A DNA stretch of 64,000 nt from a virus (IMGVR_UViG_3300037346_000419:17327-81326); one strand, 5' to 3'; positions 16,697-24,806 are shown, numbered from the stretch's first letter. Made by a program: numbers and translations. The notes: a model not told the origin generated them from the sequence alone.

Positions 16697-16885
16697 ACCT
16701 GGACTACCCACAATTAGAATTGTTTCAAAACCTAAAGATTGTAAATCAGATTGTAATTGCCATATTGACATACCATAGTCTTTCCACTTATCGTGTCCTG
16801 GCTTTTTTAATGAAGTCATGTATTCTTCATTTTGAATACCTGTTAAGGTATCAATACAGACTGTTCTTATTTTTGTTTCATTCAT
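16697..16885 (-). CDS. Sak4-like RecA-fold ATPase, 5' exon
   Basis: This first exon (63 codons) starts at an ATG after an A/T-only leader. It reads KIRTVCIDTLTGIQNEEYM, a Walker B-like strand with Asp and the region that usually follows it, then KPGHDKWKDYG and a helix (SIWQLQSDLQSLGFE), and ends ILIVGSPG, the first half of the P-loop. In ordinary RecA-fold ATPases the P-loop comes before the Walker B strand; here the order is reversed. Unspliced, translation stops four codons later. It is the next gene downstream of the DnaB helicase. Confidence 0.75.
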
Positions 16886-16899
16886 TTATTTTTTTATTT

Positions 16900-18030
16900 T
16901 TATTTATTTGGTATTATTAATGGTTCAAAATTTTTCCAACCCCCATACATATTAACTCTAAAGTGTTGTGGAAACTCACAATGTCTGCTTTCCACTAAAT
17001 GTAAAGTTCTTAGTTTAGGATATAAAGGATTACCTTTACTGTCTTTTATTTCTGCACCAAAATGTTTCATTAAATTATATCTTGTATCATTTGGATTTAA
17101 CATAGTTATTAGATAATCACAATCTTCAGCTACATTACCCGAATCTTTCACATCATCACTTGAGGGATGTAATTCATCTCCAAATTGTTTAAATCTTTCT
17201 ACACTTGTTAAACTTCTATTTAAATGTATTACATTTACAAAGTTATAATTTATTAAATTTTTTAATATTACACTGTATTCAGACATTTTATCTACAGTTT
17301 GTTTCATTTGCATTTGCCTTTCAGGAATCAGTTTTCTTAAATGGTCTATTAATACAACAGTGAATTTTTTTGAATCGTTTTCAACATAACTTGTTAATCT
17401 TTCATATCCTTTTTCACCTGTATATATGAGTTTACCATTTGCTTCTGCATGTTTTAAAAGGTTTTTATAAACTCCTGTAGGATTATCTGTACTTGTAATA
17501 AAAATTATTGCTCCTCTTTTAGTTAAAATATTACTATCATTATATTCTCCAAATAAAGGTATTATTCTATCTGGATATATTTTAAATAGTAACTCTTCAA
17601 TCTTTTCATCTACTTTAATTAATTCATCATTATCATCTAATAATTTCCCAAGTAAGTAATCTGCATCTAATTCTATTACATTCTTACCTTTTTTTGTAAT
17701 CCCTGGGGGTAAAGTAATATATGTAATATTGTAATCATGATACAAAAAATAACAAGCAAAATTAAATTCTTGTGTTATCCTATCCATTTCTAATGAGTAA
17801 TATATAAATTCAATAGGAATGTTATTAGCTAAACAAAATAGATAAGGTTGAATGATAAAAGCATAATTTATAAAAGTGGATTTACCTGTTTTAGGAGGAG
17901 AAGCAATACCATAGTACCTAGCTTTTTGCAAACCGTTTAACGCTTTAGTAAACGGAGCTAAACCTGGCCCAAAGGGTATTCCTCTATTTTCTCCTAATTG
18001 ACCTTTTTTGTAATTTTTTATAAAAGTCAT
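16900..18030 (-). CDS. DnaB-like replicative helicase
   Basis: This 376-residue protein contains the RecA core of a DnaB-type hexameric helicase: Walker A ASPPKTGKSTFINYAF (about residues 43-58), FIYYSLEMDRITQEF as the strand/helix with catalytic Glu, KKFTVVLIDHLRKL as Walker B, and VIHLNRSLTSVERFK with the DnaB-like motif 4 region. The N-terminal primase-binding domain is very reduced. It would unwind the phage replication fork ahead of the family A polymerase. Its start overlaps the upstream gene stop by one base. Confidence 0.82.
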   Translation of the reverse strand: MTFIKNYKKGQLGENRGIPFGPGLAPFTKALNGLQKARYYGIASPPKTGKSTFINYAFIIQPYLFCLANNIPIEFIYYSLEMDRITQEFNFACYFLYHDYNITYITLPPGITKKGKNVIELDADYLLGKLLDDNDELIKVDEKIEELLFKIYPDRIIPLFGEYNDSNILTKRGAIIFITSTDNPTGVYKNLLKHAEANGKLIYTGEKGYERLTSYVENDSKKFTVVLIDHLRKLIPERQMQMKQTVDKMSEYSVILKNLINYNFVNVIHLNRSLTSVERFKQFGDELHPSSDDVKDSGNVAEDCDYLITMLNPNDTRYNLMKHFGAEIKDSKGNPLYPKLRTLHLVESRHCEFPQHFRVNMYGGWKNFEPLIIPNK

Positions 18031-18560
18031 TATTGCATAGTGTTAGTTATGTTGTTTCTACCTAAAATATCTGTATTTAAATTTTTATATTTATTAATCC
18101 AAGTTAATATATCACATATTTTATTAACACCTGCTCCTTTCTCAATAAAATAATGAGGTAATCTTATAAAATTTAAATCTGAACTTCTTAAATACAAATT
18201 TGTACCTTGAATAACATCTTCTTTTCTTATTTCAGGGTTGTTTGCAAAGAGTTTTTTCATTCTAATTACAGATTCTTTTTCATAACTAGCTTTTTTAGGG
18301 TTAGCTTTTTCAAATAATTTTATATATTCTTTTTCTACCCATTCAAAATTTGTTTCTGATTCTTCATATAAACCTACTTTCCAAGTTAAGCCTTTAGAAT
18401 CTCCAGTAACAATATTTGTTACATTAATTTTTTTCTTTAATTCATCTGGAATATAACTTGGTTTATATCCGTAATATAAAGATATTAAATAACAAATAGC
18501 ATCATCTTTATTTATATTGTAAGCTCTTAATGTTTCAATTATTTTTTCATTAATTTTCAT
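18030..18560 (-). CDS. Hypothetical protein before the DnaB helicase, possible loader
   Basis: This 176-residue protein lies directly upstream of the DnaB helicase gene with a one-base overlap. It is helical and charged (EKIIETLRAYNINKDDAICYL; EKESVIRMKKLF) with a C-terminal LRSSDLNFIRLPHYFIEKGAG. The position suggests a helicase loader or an N-terminal partner supplying the domain missing from the short DnaB. There is no P-loop. Confidence 0.5.
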   Translation of the reverse strand: MKINEKIIETLRAYNINKDDAICYLISLYYGYKPSYIPDELKKKINVTNIVTGDSKGLTWKVGLYEESETNFEWVEKEYIKLFEKANPKKASYEKESVIRMKKLFANNPEIRKEDVIQGTNLYLRSSDLNFIRLPHYFIEKGAGVNKICDILTWINKYKNLNTDILGRNNITNTMQ

Positions 18561-18709
18561 TCTTCATCTGTCCCATGTATTTCATTAATATTAATTATAA
18601 TTCCTAATTTAAAAGAATTATTAGCTTCTTCTATACTATTAGCTTTTATATTAATCCACTCTTTATCTTGTTTACCAATAGGTAAATATATTATTCTATA
18701 AGTTTTCAT
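18557..18709 (-). CDS. Small hypothetical protein (50 aa)
   Basis: A 50-residue frame (MKTYRIIYLPIGKQDKEW...) ends with an ATGA overlap into the next gene start at 18560, so it is probably real. No family is recognised. Confidence 0.5.
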   Translation of the reverse strand: MKTYRIIYLPIGKQDKEWINIKANSIEEANNSFKLGIIININEIHGTDEE

Positions 18710-18730
18710 AATTTTTTTAGTATTAATTCT

Positions 18731-19837
18731 CTAAATTTTCTCATTTATATATTTTATTTTTTCTTTATTAAAATTTTCTAATGTGGAAGCTACCCACTTT
18801 TCATCTTGTGTGTTTTTTAAACAAATTATCCATATAGTAGCTTTATAATTGATTTGTTCTAATAATACTCTACTAATTTTTTGACTTGTCATACCATTTT
18901 TATCTGAATCAGCTTGTATTAAAATTAAATGGTCAATGTTCTTATAAGTAAATCCTATACCTCCAGAATTTACCATAGCAATTGTGTCAATTTCTCCTGA
19001 TTGAAATTTTTTTAAATCCTCATTTGTAGTTTTACTATGATAAGTATTTTTACAAATATCTTCAGCTTGTTTAATATTTGCTGTAAATATTAATTTCTTA
19101 CCTTTCAACTGACTTATTAAAATTTTTGCAGCTTTAAATTTACTTGTAGAATTATGAATTAATCTCATTCTATTTAGTATTTTAAATTTTAAAAATTTAT
19201 TCTCATTATTTTCTATTGCTATTGCTATACTTTGAGATAAATAATTATAATTAGCTAGTTCTGAAGTTAAAAAAGTATTGTTTTTATTTCCTACTTTTAA
19301 ATTCTTTTCATTACTAAGATTCACATTTAAAACTTTAATTTCATAATTAGATAATATTCCAATATTAACAGCTTCATTTATAGATAATCTATATAATAAA
19401 GGTAGTTTTAATTTTCTATACAAATCTTTCTTATTTTCATGTTTTGTTTGTGTTCCTGTCATAAAAATTGTTTGATTACTTTTTAATTTACCATTTAACA
19501 TAGTTTCTAAATTATTTTCAGTAGCAAATTGTTCTTCATCACCTATAATTATATCGTAGTGTCCTTCAATTTTATTTAAAGATGCCCAGGTAACAGTTGT
19601 TAACTTTTTAAGATAAGCTTTAGCTTTCCACTTTACAAATTCTTGAGGTATATCTTCTTCAGCTAATTTAGCAGAAGGAGTAATCCAAAGAATTGTTTTT
19701 GGTTTTACTTTTTTGATAATATCAATCGCAATTTTTGTTTTTCCACATCTAGGAGCTAATAGAAGTCTACCATGTAATTTTGAAGGTAAACTATCTAATA
19801 TTTCTTTTTGAGTTTGATTTTTTTCTTTACTTGTCAT
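18731..19837 (-). CDS. Superfamily 2 DNA helicase
   Basis: This 368-residue protein has the SF2 helicase motifs: Walker A LLLAPRCGKTKIAID (residues about 24-38), ILWITPSAKLAEED (motif Ia), YDIIIGDEEQFATE (motif II with DEEQ), FMTGTQTKHENK (motif III-like TGT), KKLIFTANIKQAEDIC (motif IV), MVNSGGIGFTYKNIDHLI (motif V) and a QKISRVL motif VI. Phage homologues act in replication or recombination. The start overlaps the upstream small gene by 4 bases. Confidence 0.8.
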   Translation of the reverse strand: MTSKEKNQTQKEILDSLPSKLHGRLLLAPRCGKTKIAIDIIKKVKPKTILWITPSAKLAEEDIPQEFVKWKAKAYLKKLTTVTWASLNKIEGHYDIIIGDEEQFATENNLETMLNGKLKSNQTIFMTGTQTKHENKKDLYRKLKLPLLYRLSINEAVNIGILSNYEIKVLNVNLSNEKNLKVGNKNNTFLTSELANYNYLSQSIAIAIENNENKFLKFKILNRMRLIHNSTSKFKAAKILISQLKGKKLIFTANIKQAEDICKNTYHSKTTNEDLKKFQSGEIDTIAMVNSGGIGFTYKNIDHLILIQADSDKNGMTSQKISRVLLEQINYKATIWIICLKNTQDEKWVASTLENFNKEKIKYINEKI

Positions 19838-20037
19838 GCTATAGCTGTTATTCGATATTTAATTGTTATTAAAAAACACTCTGGTTTAAAGTCTTCAGGT
19901 AACATAGGAGAAGTAAACAAATCACTATTCTTATCTGTTATAATAAGAATAGGAATTTGCATATTTTTTAAAAGTATATCTGGTAAAAGATTTAATTGTT
20001 CTGTATTAAATACAGCATAAATATTTACATCAAACAT
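19834..20037 (-). CDS. Small hypothetical protein (67 aa)
   Basis: This 67-residue protein (MFDVNIYAVFNTEQLNLLP...) has a VRR/Toprim-like alternation of strands and helices but no motif I can name. Its stop overlaps the SF2 helicase start by 4 bases, and its start overlaps the small gene at 20030-20122. Coupling to the helicase suggests a helper role, by inference only. Confidence 0.52.
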   Translation of the reverse strand: MFDVNIYAVFNTEQLNLLPDILLKNMQIPILIITDKNSDLFTSPMLPEDFKPECFLITIKYRITAIA

Positions 20038-20122
20038 CTTTTTTAATTAAATTAAGTGCTTTTTGTAATCCTTTTTCTTTAGTTAAAACTGTTGTTTCAA
20101 ATTTTATAATTTCATCTTTCAT
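20030..20122 (-). CDS. Very small hypothetical protein (30 aa)
   Basis: A 30-residue frame (MKDEIIKFETTVLTKEK...) fills the gap between the zinc-binding small protein and the next gene, overlapping the latter by 8 bases. Support is from packing only. Confidence 0.35.
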   Translation of the reverse strand: MKDEIIKFETTVLTKEKGLQKALNLIKKDV

Positions 20123-20123
20123 T

Positions 20124-20267
20124 TTAAATAATTTTTAATTTTTCATTTTGCTGCTGTACTTTTTCTACACATTTACCACATAAGTCTCGCATATAAAATA
20201 GGTAGTAAGAAACATAAAATGGTTTACCACAAAGACATTGTTTTAATCTATCTTTCGTATCTTTCAT
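20124..20267 (-). CDS. Small zinc-ribbon-like protein (47 aa)
   Basis: This 47-residue basic protein carries CLCGK and CGKC, a C-x-C...C-x2-C set spaced about 18 residues apart that could bind one zinc ion. It lies just downstream of the DNA polymerase stop side in the replication cluster and fills the space between polymerase and helicase genes. Its function is unknown. Confidence 0.5.
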   Translation of the reverse strand: MKDTKDRLKQCLCGKPFYVSYYLFYMRDLCGKCVEKVQQQNEKLKII

Positions 20268-20270
20268 ATC

Positions 20271-22268
20271 TTAATGGCAATCTGCATAATTTAAACCCCA
20301 ATCCATACTAATATTAATTTCTACATTTAACTTAATTTGTTCATTTGTTTCTATAATACTTTTCTCTAATATTTTTTCCATTTTTTCTTTTTTATCTTTT
20401 TTACATAAAAGTAATATTTCATCATGATACTGTAAAAGTATATTCATATAATTAGTATCTAATTTATTTTTTACATTTCTAACCCAAGTATCAAAAAAAT
20501 AAACTCCTGCACTCTGATTGAGGGTCGAAAATTTATCTTTATCTGCTTTAAGAAAATAATAAAAACCACTAACAGGGTTATATAACCATTTTTGTTTTTG
20601 GTTTATTACTACATATTCTTTTTTATAAACTTTATTACCTTTTTCATCTACAAAATCTAAAACTAATTTTTGTACCCAATTTTTACTATCAACTATTATT
20701 ACTTTTGTGTCTTTTGCAGTCTGTTTAACTGCTTTATTTCTTTCCCAATAAGTTTTATGTAATATTGTAGCAAAAGCTATATCACATTTAAGTGTTAAAG
20801 CTATTTTAGCTGGGCCAGCACCATAAGTTGCAGAAAAATTAACTACTTTAGCTTTATTTCTAACAACTTTAATAATTTTTAATCTACCCTGTTCATCAGA
20901 GGTAAAAATATAAGTTTTATCTTTAGATTCACACCATTTAAAAAATACTTCATCATCTTTAGTTAGCATACCTGCTAAAACAGCTATATCAATATGAGGG
21001 TCAAATCCTGGTACTCTCATTGCATTTACATAATCAGGGTCATAAAAATATATAAAATGCTGTTTGGTATTATCCTCTAAACCACTAACATCACTACCAC
21101 ACATAATATAAGAATCATCAGGTACTATTAAAGCCCCTCTAATTTGTTCTCCATAATATGTATTTACTTTTGGTAAATTTGATATAGGTTTCTTATGTTT
21201 TAACCTTATAGTATTAGTAAAACCTTGAGCAGAAGCATAAACTTTGTTATTTTCATCTTTATTTTCTATATAAGATTTAAATAATCCATATCTATGTTTT
21301 GCTTTATACAAACCTTCAAGAGATTCTAAATAAGGATAATCTTCAAATAAATATTTTACACTTTGACATAATCCTCCTCCAAATGGTAAAGATACTTGAG
21401 GTAAATTTTCACCTGTACTTTTACTAATTTTAAAAGTTTGAGGTTGCCAATTTAAACTAAATAACCAAGTTTGTAATTGTTTATGAGAACCTGGATTAGG
21501 TCTTTCTCTTACTTCTTCAGTTTCTTTAGGTAAATTATTCTCTTTTAAATAATCAAACCATTTTTCTCCATAATTAGATAATGTTCCATCTATTTTATAT
21601 AGTTTTTTTGGTTTAGATTTTAACAATTTACCTAATTCTTTTGGCATATTTAAAGATAATTCTTCTATTTTTTCTTCAATTTCAAACTCTAAGTTTAACA
21701 TTGATTCTTGAATTAAATTAATATCTAAATCAATACCAATACTTTCTTGGTCTTTTAAACAAAGCATTTTAAAATTTAAGTAAGAAAACACTCTATTTAT
21801 TTTATCTAAATTTCCATAGACATTCATAGCATAATCCATTTGATAGTGGAACAATCTAGTGTTTATTTCAACATCAGATTCACACCTATTAATATAAACA
21901 GCTACTGGTTGATTTCCCCAATCAGTTATTTTAGGTTTTAAAAAACCTAATCTTTCTCCCCAAAATTCTAAACCATGTTTGAAACCTTTTACAGGATATT
22001 GATACCAAGATATAGCTAGAGTATCATATACTTTATTAAGAATTTTAATATTTAATATTTTTTCTAAAGCTGGTATATCATATCTTATAATATTATGTCC
22101 AACTAAAATATAATCTTTTTGTATAAATTCAATTATATCTTTATGTAACACTAGACTGTTTTTTTCAATTAAAGTTTTGTTTTCATAAATAGCATAAGAA
22201 AAACAGTGTGTTTTAGTGATTTTATCTAGTAAGTTATCAGCTTCAATATCAAATATACAATACTTCAT
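20271..22268 (-). CDS. Family A DNA polymerase with 3'-5' exonuclease domain
   Basis: This 665-residue replicative polymerase resembles T7-type PolA. The N-terminus has a DnaQ-like exonuclease: CIFDIEADN (motif I D and E), VGHNIIRYDIPAL (motif II) and CESDVEINTRLF (motif III region). The polymerase part shows motif A MCGSDVSGLEDN, motif B NKAKVVNFSATYGAG and motif C QYHDEILLL. A TPSNP-like KNRY segment is replaced by LKHKKPISNLPKV, as in phage enzymes. It is the main replicase of the phage and is encoded with DnaB helicase and primase in the same strand group. Confidence 0.95.
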   Translation of the reverse strand: MKYCIFDIEADNLLDKITKTHCFSYAIYENKTLIEKNSLVLHKDIIEFIQKDYILVGHNIIRYDIPALEKILNIKILNKVYDTLAISWYQYPVKGFKHGLEFWGERLGFLKPKITDWGNQPVAVYINRCESDVEINTRLFHYQMDYAMNVYGNLDKINRVFSYLNFKMLCLKDQESIGIDLDINLIQESMLNLEFEIEEKIEELSLNMPKELGKLLKSKPKKLYKIDGTLSNYGEKWFDYLKENNLPKETEEVRERPNPGSHKQLQTWLFSLNWQPQTFKISKSTGENLPQVSLPFGGGLCQSVKYLFEDYPYLESLEGLYKAKHRYGLFKSYIENKDENNKVYASAQGFTNTIRLKHKKPISNLPKVNTYYGEQIRGALIVPDDSYIMCGSDVSGLEDNTKQHFIYFYDPDYVNAMRVPGFDPHIDIAVLAGMLTKDDEVFFKWCESKDKTYIFTSDEQGRLKIIKVVRNKAKVVNFSATYGAGPAKIALTLKCDIAFATILHKTYWERNKAVKQTAKDTKVIIVDSKNWVQKLVLDFVDEKGNKVYKKEYVVINQKQKWLYNPVSGFYYFLKADKDKFSTLNQSAGVYFFDTWVRNVKNKLDTNYMNILLQYHDEILLLCKKDKKEKMEKILEKSIIETNEQIKLNVEINISMDWGLNYADCH

Positions 22269-22270
22269 AT

Positions 22271-22540
22271 TTATACTATTTCAAAACCATGTATTACATT
22301 ACCATCTGTAAGTGTTACATTATTTATATATTTATTTCTTGGAGATAATTGAATTTCTTCATTAGTCCAACATAAAAATATTTCTTTTTCAATATAATTA
22401 TCTTCTTCATTATTTATTAAAGCATATACATATATTTTATTATTATGGGTTGTAAGTTTTAAAATTTCATGTTGAATTGGTAGCTTAATTATATTTTTTC
22501 CTCTTATTTTAAGAAGATATTTATGTATTTTTTGTGACAT
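22271..22540 (-). CDS. Hypothetical protein (89 aa)
   Basis: This 89-residue protein begins MSQKIHKYLLKIRGKNIIKLP and is strand-rich (NKIYVYALINNEEDNYIEKEIFL). The stop lies two bases before the polymerase ATG, and the start is inside the preceding gene. No family is recognised. Confidence 0.52.
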   Translation of the reverse strand: MSQKIHKYLLKIRGKNIIKLPIQHEILKLTTHNNKIYVYALINNEEDNYIEKEIFLCWTNEEIQLSPRNKYINNVTLTDGNVIHGFEIV

Positions 22541-22799
22541 TTTCTTTTTTTAATTTATCTAATTTAATAATTTGTGGTCTACCCTTAAAAAATAAAGAGG
22601 TCATATTACCTTTTGGTCTACTACGATAAAAAATTTTATATTCATTATTGTATATAATATGACTGCTTAGTAAATATATACCTCTTATTTTTCTAGGTCT
22701 CATAAACATTTTACTTTTATTCCAGTTATTTACTTTAAATAGTAAACAGTAAATAAAACAATTTCCGTATTTAAGATTAAATGTCTTGATGTTTCTCAT
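22521..22799 (-). CDS. Hypothetical basic protein (92 aa)
   Basis: This Lys/Arg-rich 92-residue protein (MFMRPRKIRGIYLLSSHIIYNN, FYRSRPKGNMTSLFFKGRPQIIKLDKLKK) has the charge of a nucleic-acid binding protein. It overlaps the next gene by 20 bases. No family is recognised. Confidence 0.5.
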   Translation of the reverse strand: MRNIKTFNLKYGNCFIYCLLFKVNNWNKSKMFMRPRKIRGIYLLSSHIIYNNEYKIFYRSRPKGNMTSLFFKGRPQIIKLDKLKKENVTKNT

Positions 22800-22802
22800 T
22801 GG

Positions 22803-22970
22803 CTAATTTTTATTTTCAGAATACCTATCTATAATAGATACTAACATTTTTAGGTTTTTTCTATACGTTTTTCTATTTTCTTTTGCATACTTTAACTGTA
22901 GTTCAAGGTTTTTAATTTTATCATTAAACTCATTTTCCATTTTACTAATAGTTACACTTACACCAGTCAT
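22803..22970 (-). CDS. Small coiled-coil protein (55 aa)
   Basis: A 55-residue frame from ATG 22970 is a predicted coiled coil (SKMENEFNDKIKNLELQL, heptad-like). It ends three bases before the ATG of the next gene. No family is recognised. Confidence 0.5.
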   Translation of the reverse strand: MTGVSVTISKMENEFNDKIKNLELQLKYAKENRKTYRKNLKMLVSIIDRYSENKN

Positions 22971-23041
22971 AAAACTTTTTTTATTTTCAGCTTCATTGTA
23001 GCATATTTGCGAAGGGCAAACCTGCGCCTATACCCGATACG

Positions 23042-23143
23042 TTATATATCAATCGTAAATAGTTTAACTTCCTGTCCATCCAAAAGGCCTTTTTTATTGG
23101 CTAACTTAGCACTAACTTTTTTTATTGGCTTGCGTGGTTTCAT
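23042..23143 (-). CDS. Very small basic protein (33 aa)
   Basis: A 33-residue Lys-rich frame (MKPRKPIKKVSAKLANKKG...) starts within the stop of the membrane protein gene (ATGA overlap at 23140). It belongs to the more GC-rich stretch 23.0-23.75 kb. About 70 bases after it (22971-23041) hold only a short TTTGC/GCAAA hairpin. Confidence 0.38.
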   Translation of the reverse strand: MKPRKPIKKVSAKLANKKGLLDGQEVKLFTIDI

Positions 23144-23715
23144 AATGCTAATTTTAAAGCTGCAACTATTGCTAATCCGCTTCTCCAAAACCAATTCTCT
23201 TTTTTACTGGCTTTTAACTTCTTACTTTTTTTGGCTAACTCACTATCTTTGGTCAAAACCTTATTAGCTAAAATTTGGTTTTGTTTTGTTACCAATGCTA
23301 TGCTGCTATCCTGATAACGTATTATTTTTGTTTTGGCTCGGCTTTCTACTTTGCACCCCTCATTACTTTCAAAGTAGTATAAGGCAGTTTGTTGGCAGCT
23401 ATCCAGCTCACTCATTAAGTAATCAGTATCAAAAAGCAATTCATCAATTTTGCCCTCATTTTCTATGGTGTAATACTTCCAAATGACTTTGGGTATCTCT
23501 TTGTACCTTTTAATAGCTTGTGTACGTGATAGCGTTCTTAATGCGCTATCCTTTAATCTGTTTTGCTCTATGTAGAAGATTAAGCTATCCTTGCTTATTG
23601 TGATGCTATCCTTGTAGTGGTTTTTTATTATTGGCTCAACTGGCTTTTTGCAGTACATCACACCGCAAAATATTGTAAGCAAGCCAAGGATTATAATTAT
23701 TGTTCTATTGCTCAT
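23140..23715 (-). CDS. Membrane-anchored coiled-coil protein, candidate i-spanin
   Basis: This 191-residue protein has an N-terminal membrane anchor (RTIIIILGLLTIFCGVMY), a long helical, Asp/Ser/Lys-rich region with coiled-coil character (residues about 40-160), and a short C-terminal hydrophobic segment (SGLAIVAALKLAL). An anchored periplasmic coiled coil fits an inner-membrane spanin that acts with the lysis genes, or a small membrane exclusion protein. Base composition is clearly less AT-rich than its neighbours, suggesting recent acquisition. The neighbouring exported peptide gene at 23739 could be its partner. Confidence 0.5.
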   Translation of the reverse strand: MSNRTIIIILGLLTIFCGVMYCKKPVEPIIKNHYKDSITISKDSLIFYIEQNRLKDSALRTLSRTQAIKRYKEIPKVIWKYYTIENEGKIDELLFDTDYLMSELDSCQQTALYYFESNEGCKVESRAKTKIIRYQDSSIALVTKQNQILANKVLTKDSELAKKSKKLKASKKENWFWRSGLAIVAALKLAL

Positions 23716-23738
23716 ATACTTTCTTAATCAAAATTTCC

Positions 23739-23858
23739 TCACCACTTGATTATGGTGTCTGTTTGGCTAATCGAGCCAAGAACACCACTTAAATTTGTTG
23801 TTGTTGCACTCACACTTACTGCAATTAGCATGGTGAAAATTAATATTATCTTTTTCAT
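23739..23858 (-). CDS. Small exported peptide (39 aa)
   Basis: The frame encodes a signal peptide (KKIILIFTMLIAVSVSA) and a mature peptide of about 20 residues (TTTNLSGVLGSISQTD...). There is no lipobox cysteine, so it does not match a typical outer-membrane spanin. It precedes the membrane coiled-coil gene by 24 bases, and the two may form a pair. Confidence 0.42.
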   Translation of the reverse strand: MKKIILIFTMLIAVSVSATTTNLSGVLGSISQTDTIIKW

Positions 23859-23869
23859 TTTGTTTATTA

Positions 23870-24082
23870 TTAATAGTTTTTTAAAAAATTCTCTGTTCTT
23901 TTAAAATAACCTCTAGTAACAGATATAAAGTGTCCTGAGTTTTCATTTATATCTAATTTTTTTTTAGTTGTTTTAAACATCTTTGGTAAAGATGGATATT
24001 TGTTTTTATCTTTTGGTAATGCTTTTAACATTTTATGTATTTTAAATACATTTTTTACTTTAAATTCTCTTTCTATTTTCAT
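23870..24082 (-). CDS. Small basic hypothetical protein (70 aa)
   Basis: This very basic 70-residue protein (MKIEREFKVKNVFKIHKMLKAL...) follows the tmRNA 3' end by 24 bases in the direction of transcription. An A/T-only leader precedes the ATG. No family is recognised; a nucleic-acid binding role is possible from charge. Confidence 0.5.
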   Translation of the reverse strand: MKIEREFKVKNVFKIHKMLKALPKDKNKYPSLPKMFKTTKKKLDINENSGHFISVTRGYFKRTENFLKNY

Positions 24083-24105
24083 TTTTATTTATTTTAATTT
24101 TTTTG

Positions 24106-24485
24106 AGGAGCTGGAGGGTATTGAACCCTCGTCTAGCCTAACTTTTAGTAATAAAATTATACAAGTTTTTATTATATTTCTTTTAATTCTTTATATTAGA
24201 ATATAGGGGTCAACCAGTTAAGATTAACTTTCACCAATTGATTTCTTTTATACTTATAAATCAATAAATAAGTTTTTTGTCATAAGAACTACTACGCAGC
24301 AGTTAACACTAACTCTTCTGTTTCTACCTGAGCTAAGGCAATCGTTTTAGGATTAGAAATCTCTAAAGACGAAATGATTACATTACTGTTGCCATTTAAA
24401 ATTTAATAATCAATTTTTAATGTGTAGATTATCAACCACATACTTGTTTTATTACCTATATTATCTATCAAATCCATTCAGCCCC
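24106..24485 (-). ncRNA. ssrA: Phage-encoded tmRNA
   Basis: The minus strand begins GGGGCTGAATGGATTTGAT at 24485, matching the conserved tmRNA 5' end. It finishes with a T-arm GAGGGTTCAATACCCTC and CAGCTCC at 24113-24107, which pairs with GGGGCTG to form the acceptor stem. The 3' CCA is not encoded. A short open tag frame with two TAG stops lies at 24339-24289. Total length is about 380 nt, normal for one-piece tmRNA. It would rescue stalled ribosomes and tag nascent proteins during infection. The mirrored promoter-like palindrome at 24599-24637 lies about 110 nt upstream. Confidence 0.88.
24289..24339 (-). other. tmRNA proteolysis-tag reading frame
   Basis: Inside the tmRNA the minus strand can be read as ALAQVETEELVLTAA followed by TAG TAG. 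The resume codon is either GCC at 24339 or GCT at 24333. The C-terminus is LTAA instead of the usual ALAA/LAA, so recognition by ClpXP may be altered. Confidence 0.7.
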
Positions 24486-24598
24486 TGATAATAAAATACA
24501 TGTTTGTTTATAAGTTTTTCTCATTAATTTCTTGAGTAAACAACCTGGTATTAATTTTTGATAAGCTACCAGAACTTTCTCTTATCTACATGTATTAA

Positions 24599-24637
24599 AT
24601 TAGTGCAAAGATAAGTAAAATTTATCTTTGCACTAAT
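24599..24637. promoter_or_regulatory. Perfect 16-bp inverted repeat with mirrored promoter-like boxes
   Basis: ATTAGTGCAAAGATAA at 24599-24614 is mirrored exactly at 24622-24637 with a 7-base loop, flanked by T-rich sequence. On both strands it contains TTAG, 19 bases, then TATCTTTG, close to the Bacteroidetes TTTG-N19-TAnnTTTG promoter. It can also form a strong terminator hairpin. It sits upstream of the tmRNA. Confidence 0.6.
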
Positions 24638-24641
24638 ATTT

Positions 24642-24806
24642 TTAAAGTCTTTGCATACTATTTATAGCAGAAAGATTAAGTTTTTCAATGTAAGTAGAAT
24701 TTAATCTCTTACTGATTTTTGTTCCAAGCTCTTTCATATCCATGATGGCTTGTTTTTTTGCTTGTTTAAAAGCTGTGTCTGTGTTAATTTTTGTTAAGTT
24801 TTGCAT
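24642..24806 (-). CDS. Small hypothetical protein (54 aa)
   Basis: A 54-residue frame (MQNLTKINTDTAFKQAKKQ...) has a helical, basic character. The ATG follows the recurrent A/T-only leader. It ends just before the inverted repeat at 24637. No family is recognised. Confidence 0.5.
   Translation of the reverse strand: MQNLTKINTDTAFKQAKKQAIMDMKELGTKISKRLNSTYIEKLNLSAINSMQRL

Noticed and set aside
23007-23486. Two plus-strand frames opposite the candidate spanin.
   Set aside because: They overlap a better-supported minus-strand gene set with ATGA coupling and lack any recognisable pattern.
24000-24206. Open frame on the plus strand and a lone tRNA-like T-arm at 24110-24130.
   Set aside because: The T-arm belongs to the tmRNA 3' end on the minus strand; the frame is a shadow of that RNA.
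24280-24600. A third group I intron, suspected because of structured sequence and an ACGCAGCAG stretch.
   Set aside because: No P/Q/R/S series is present; the sequence is the tmRNA body and tag region.
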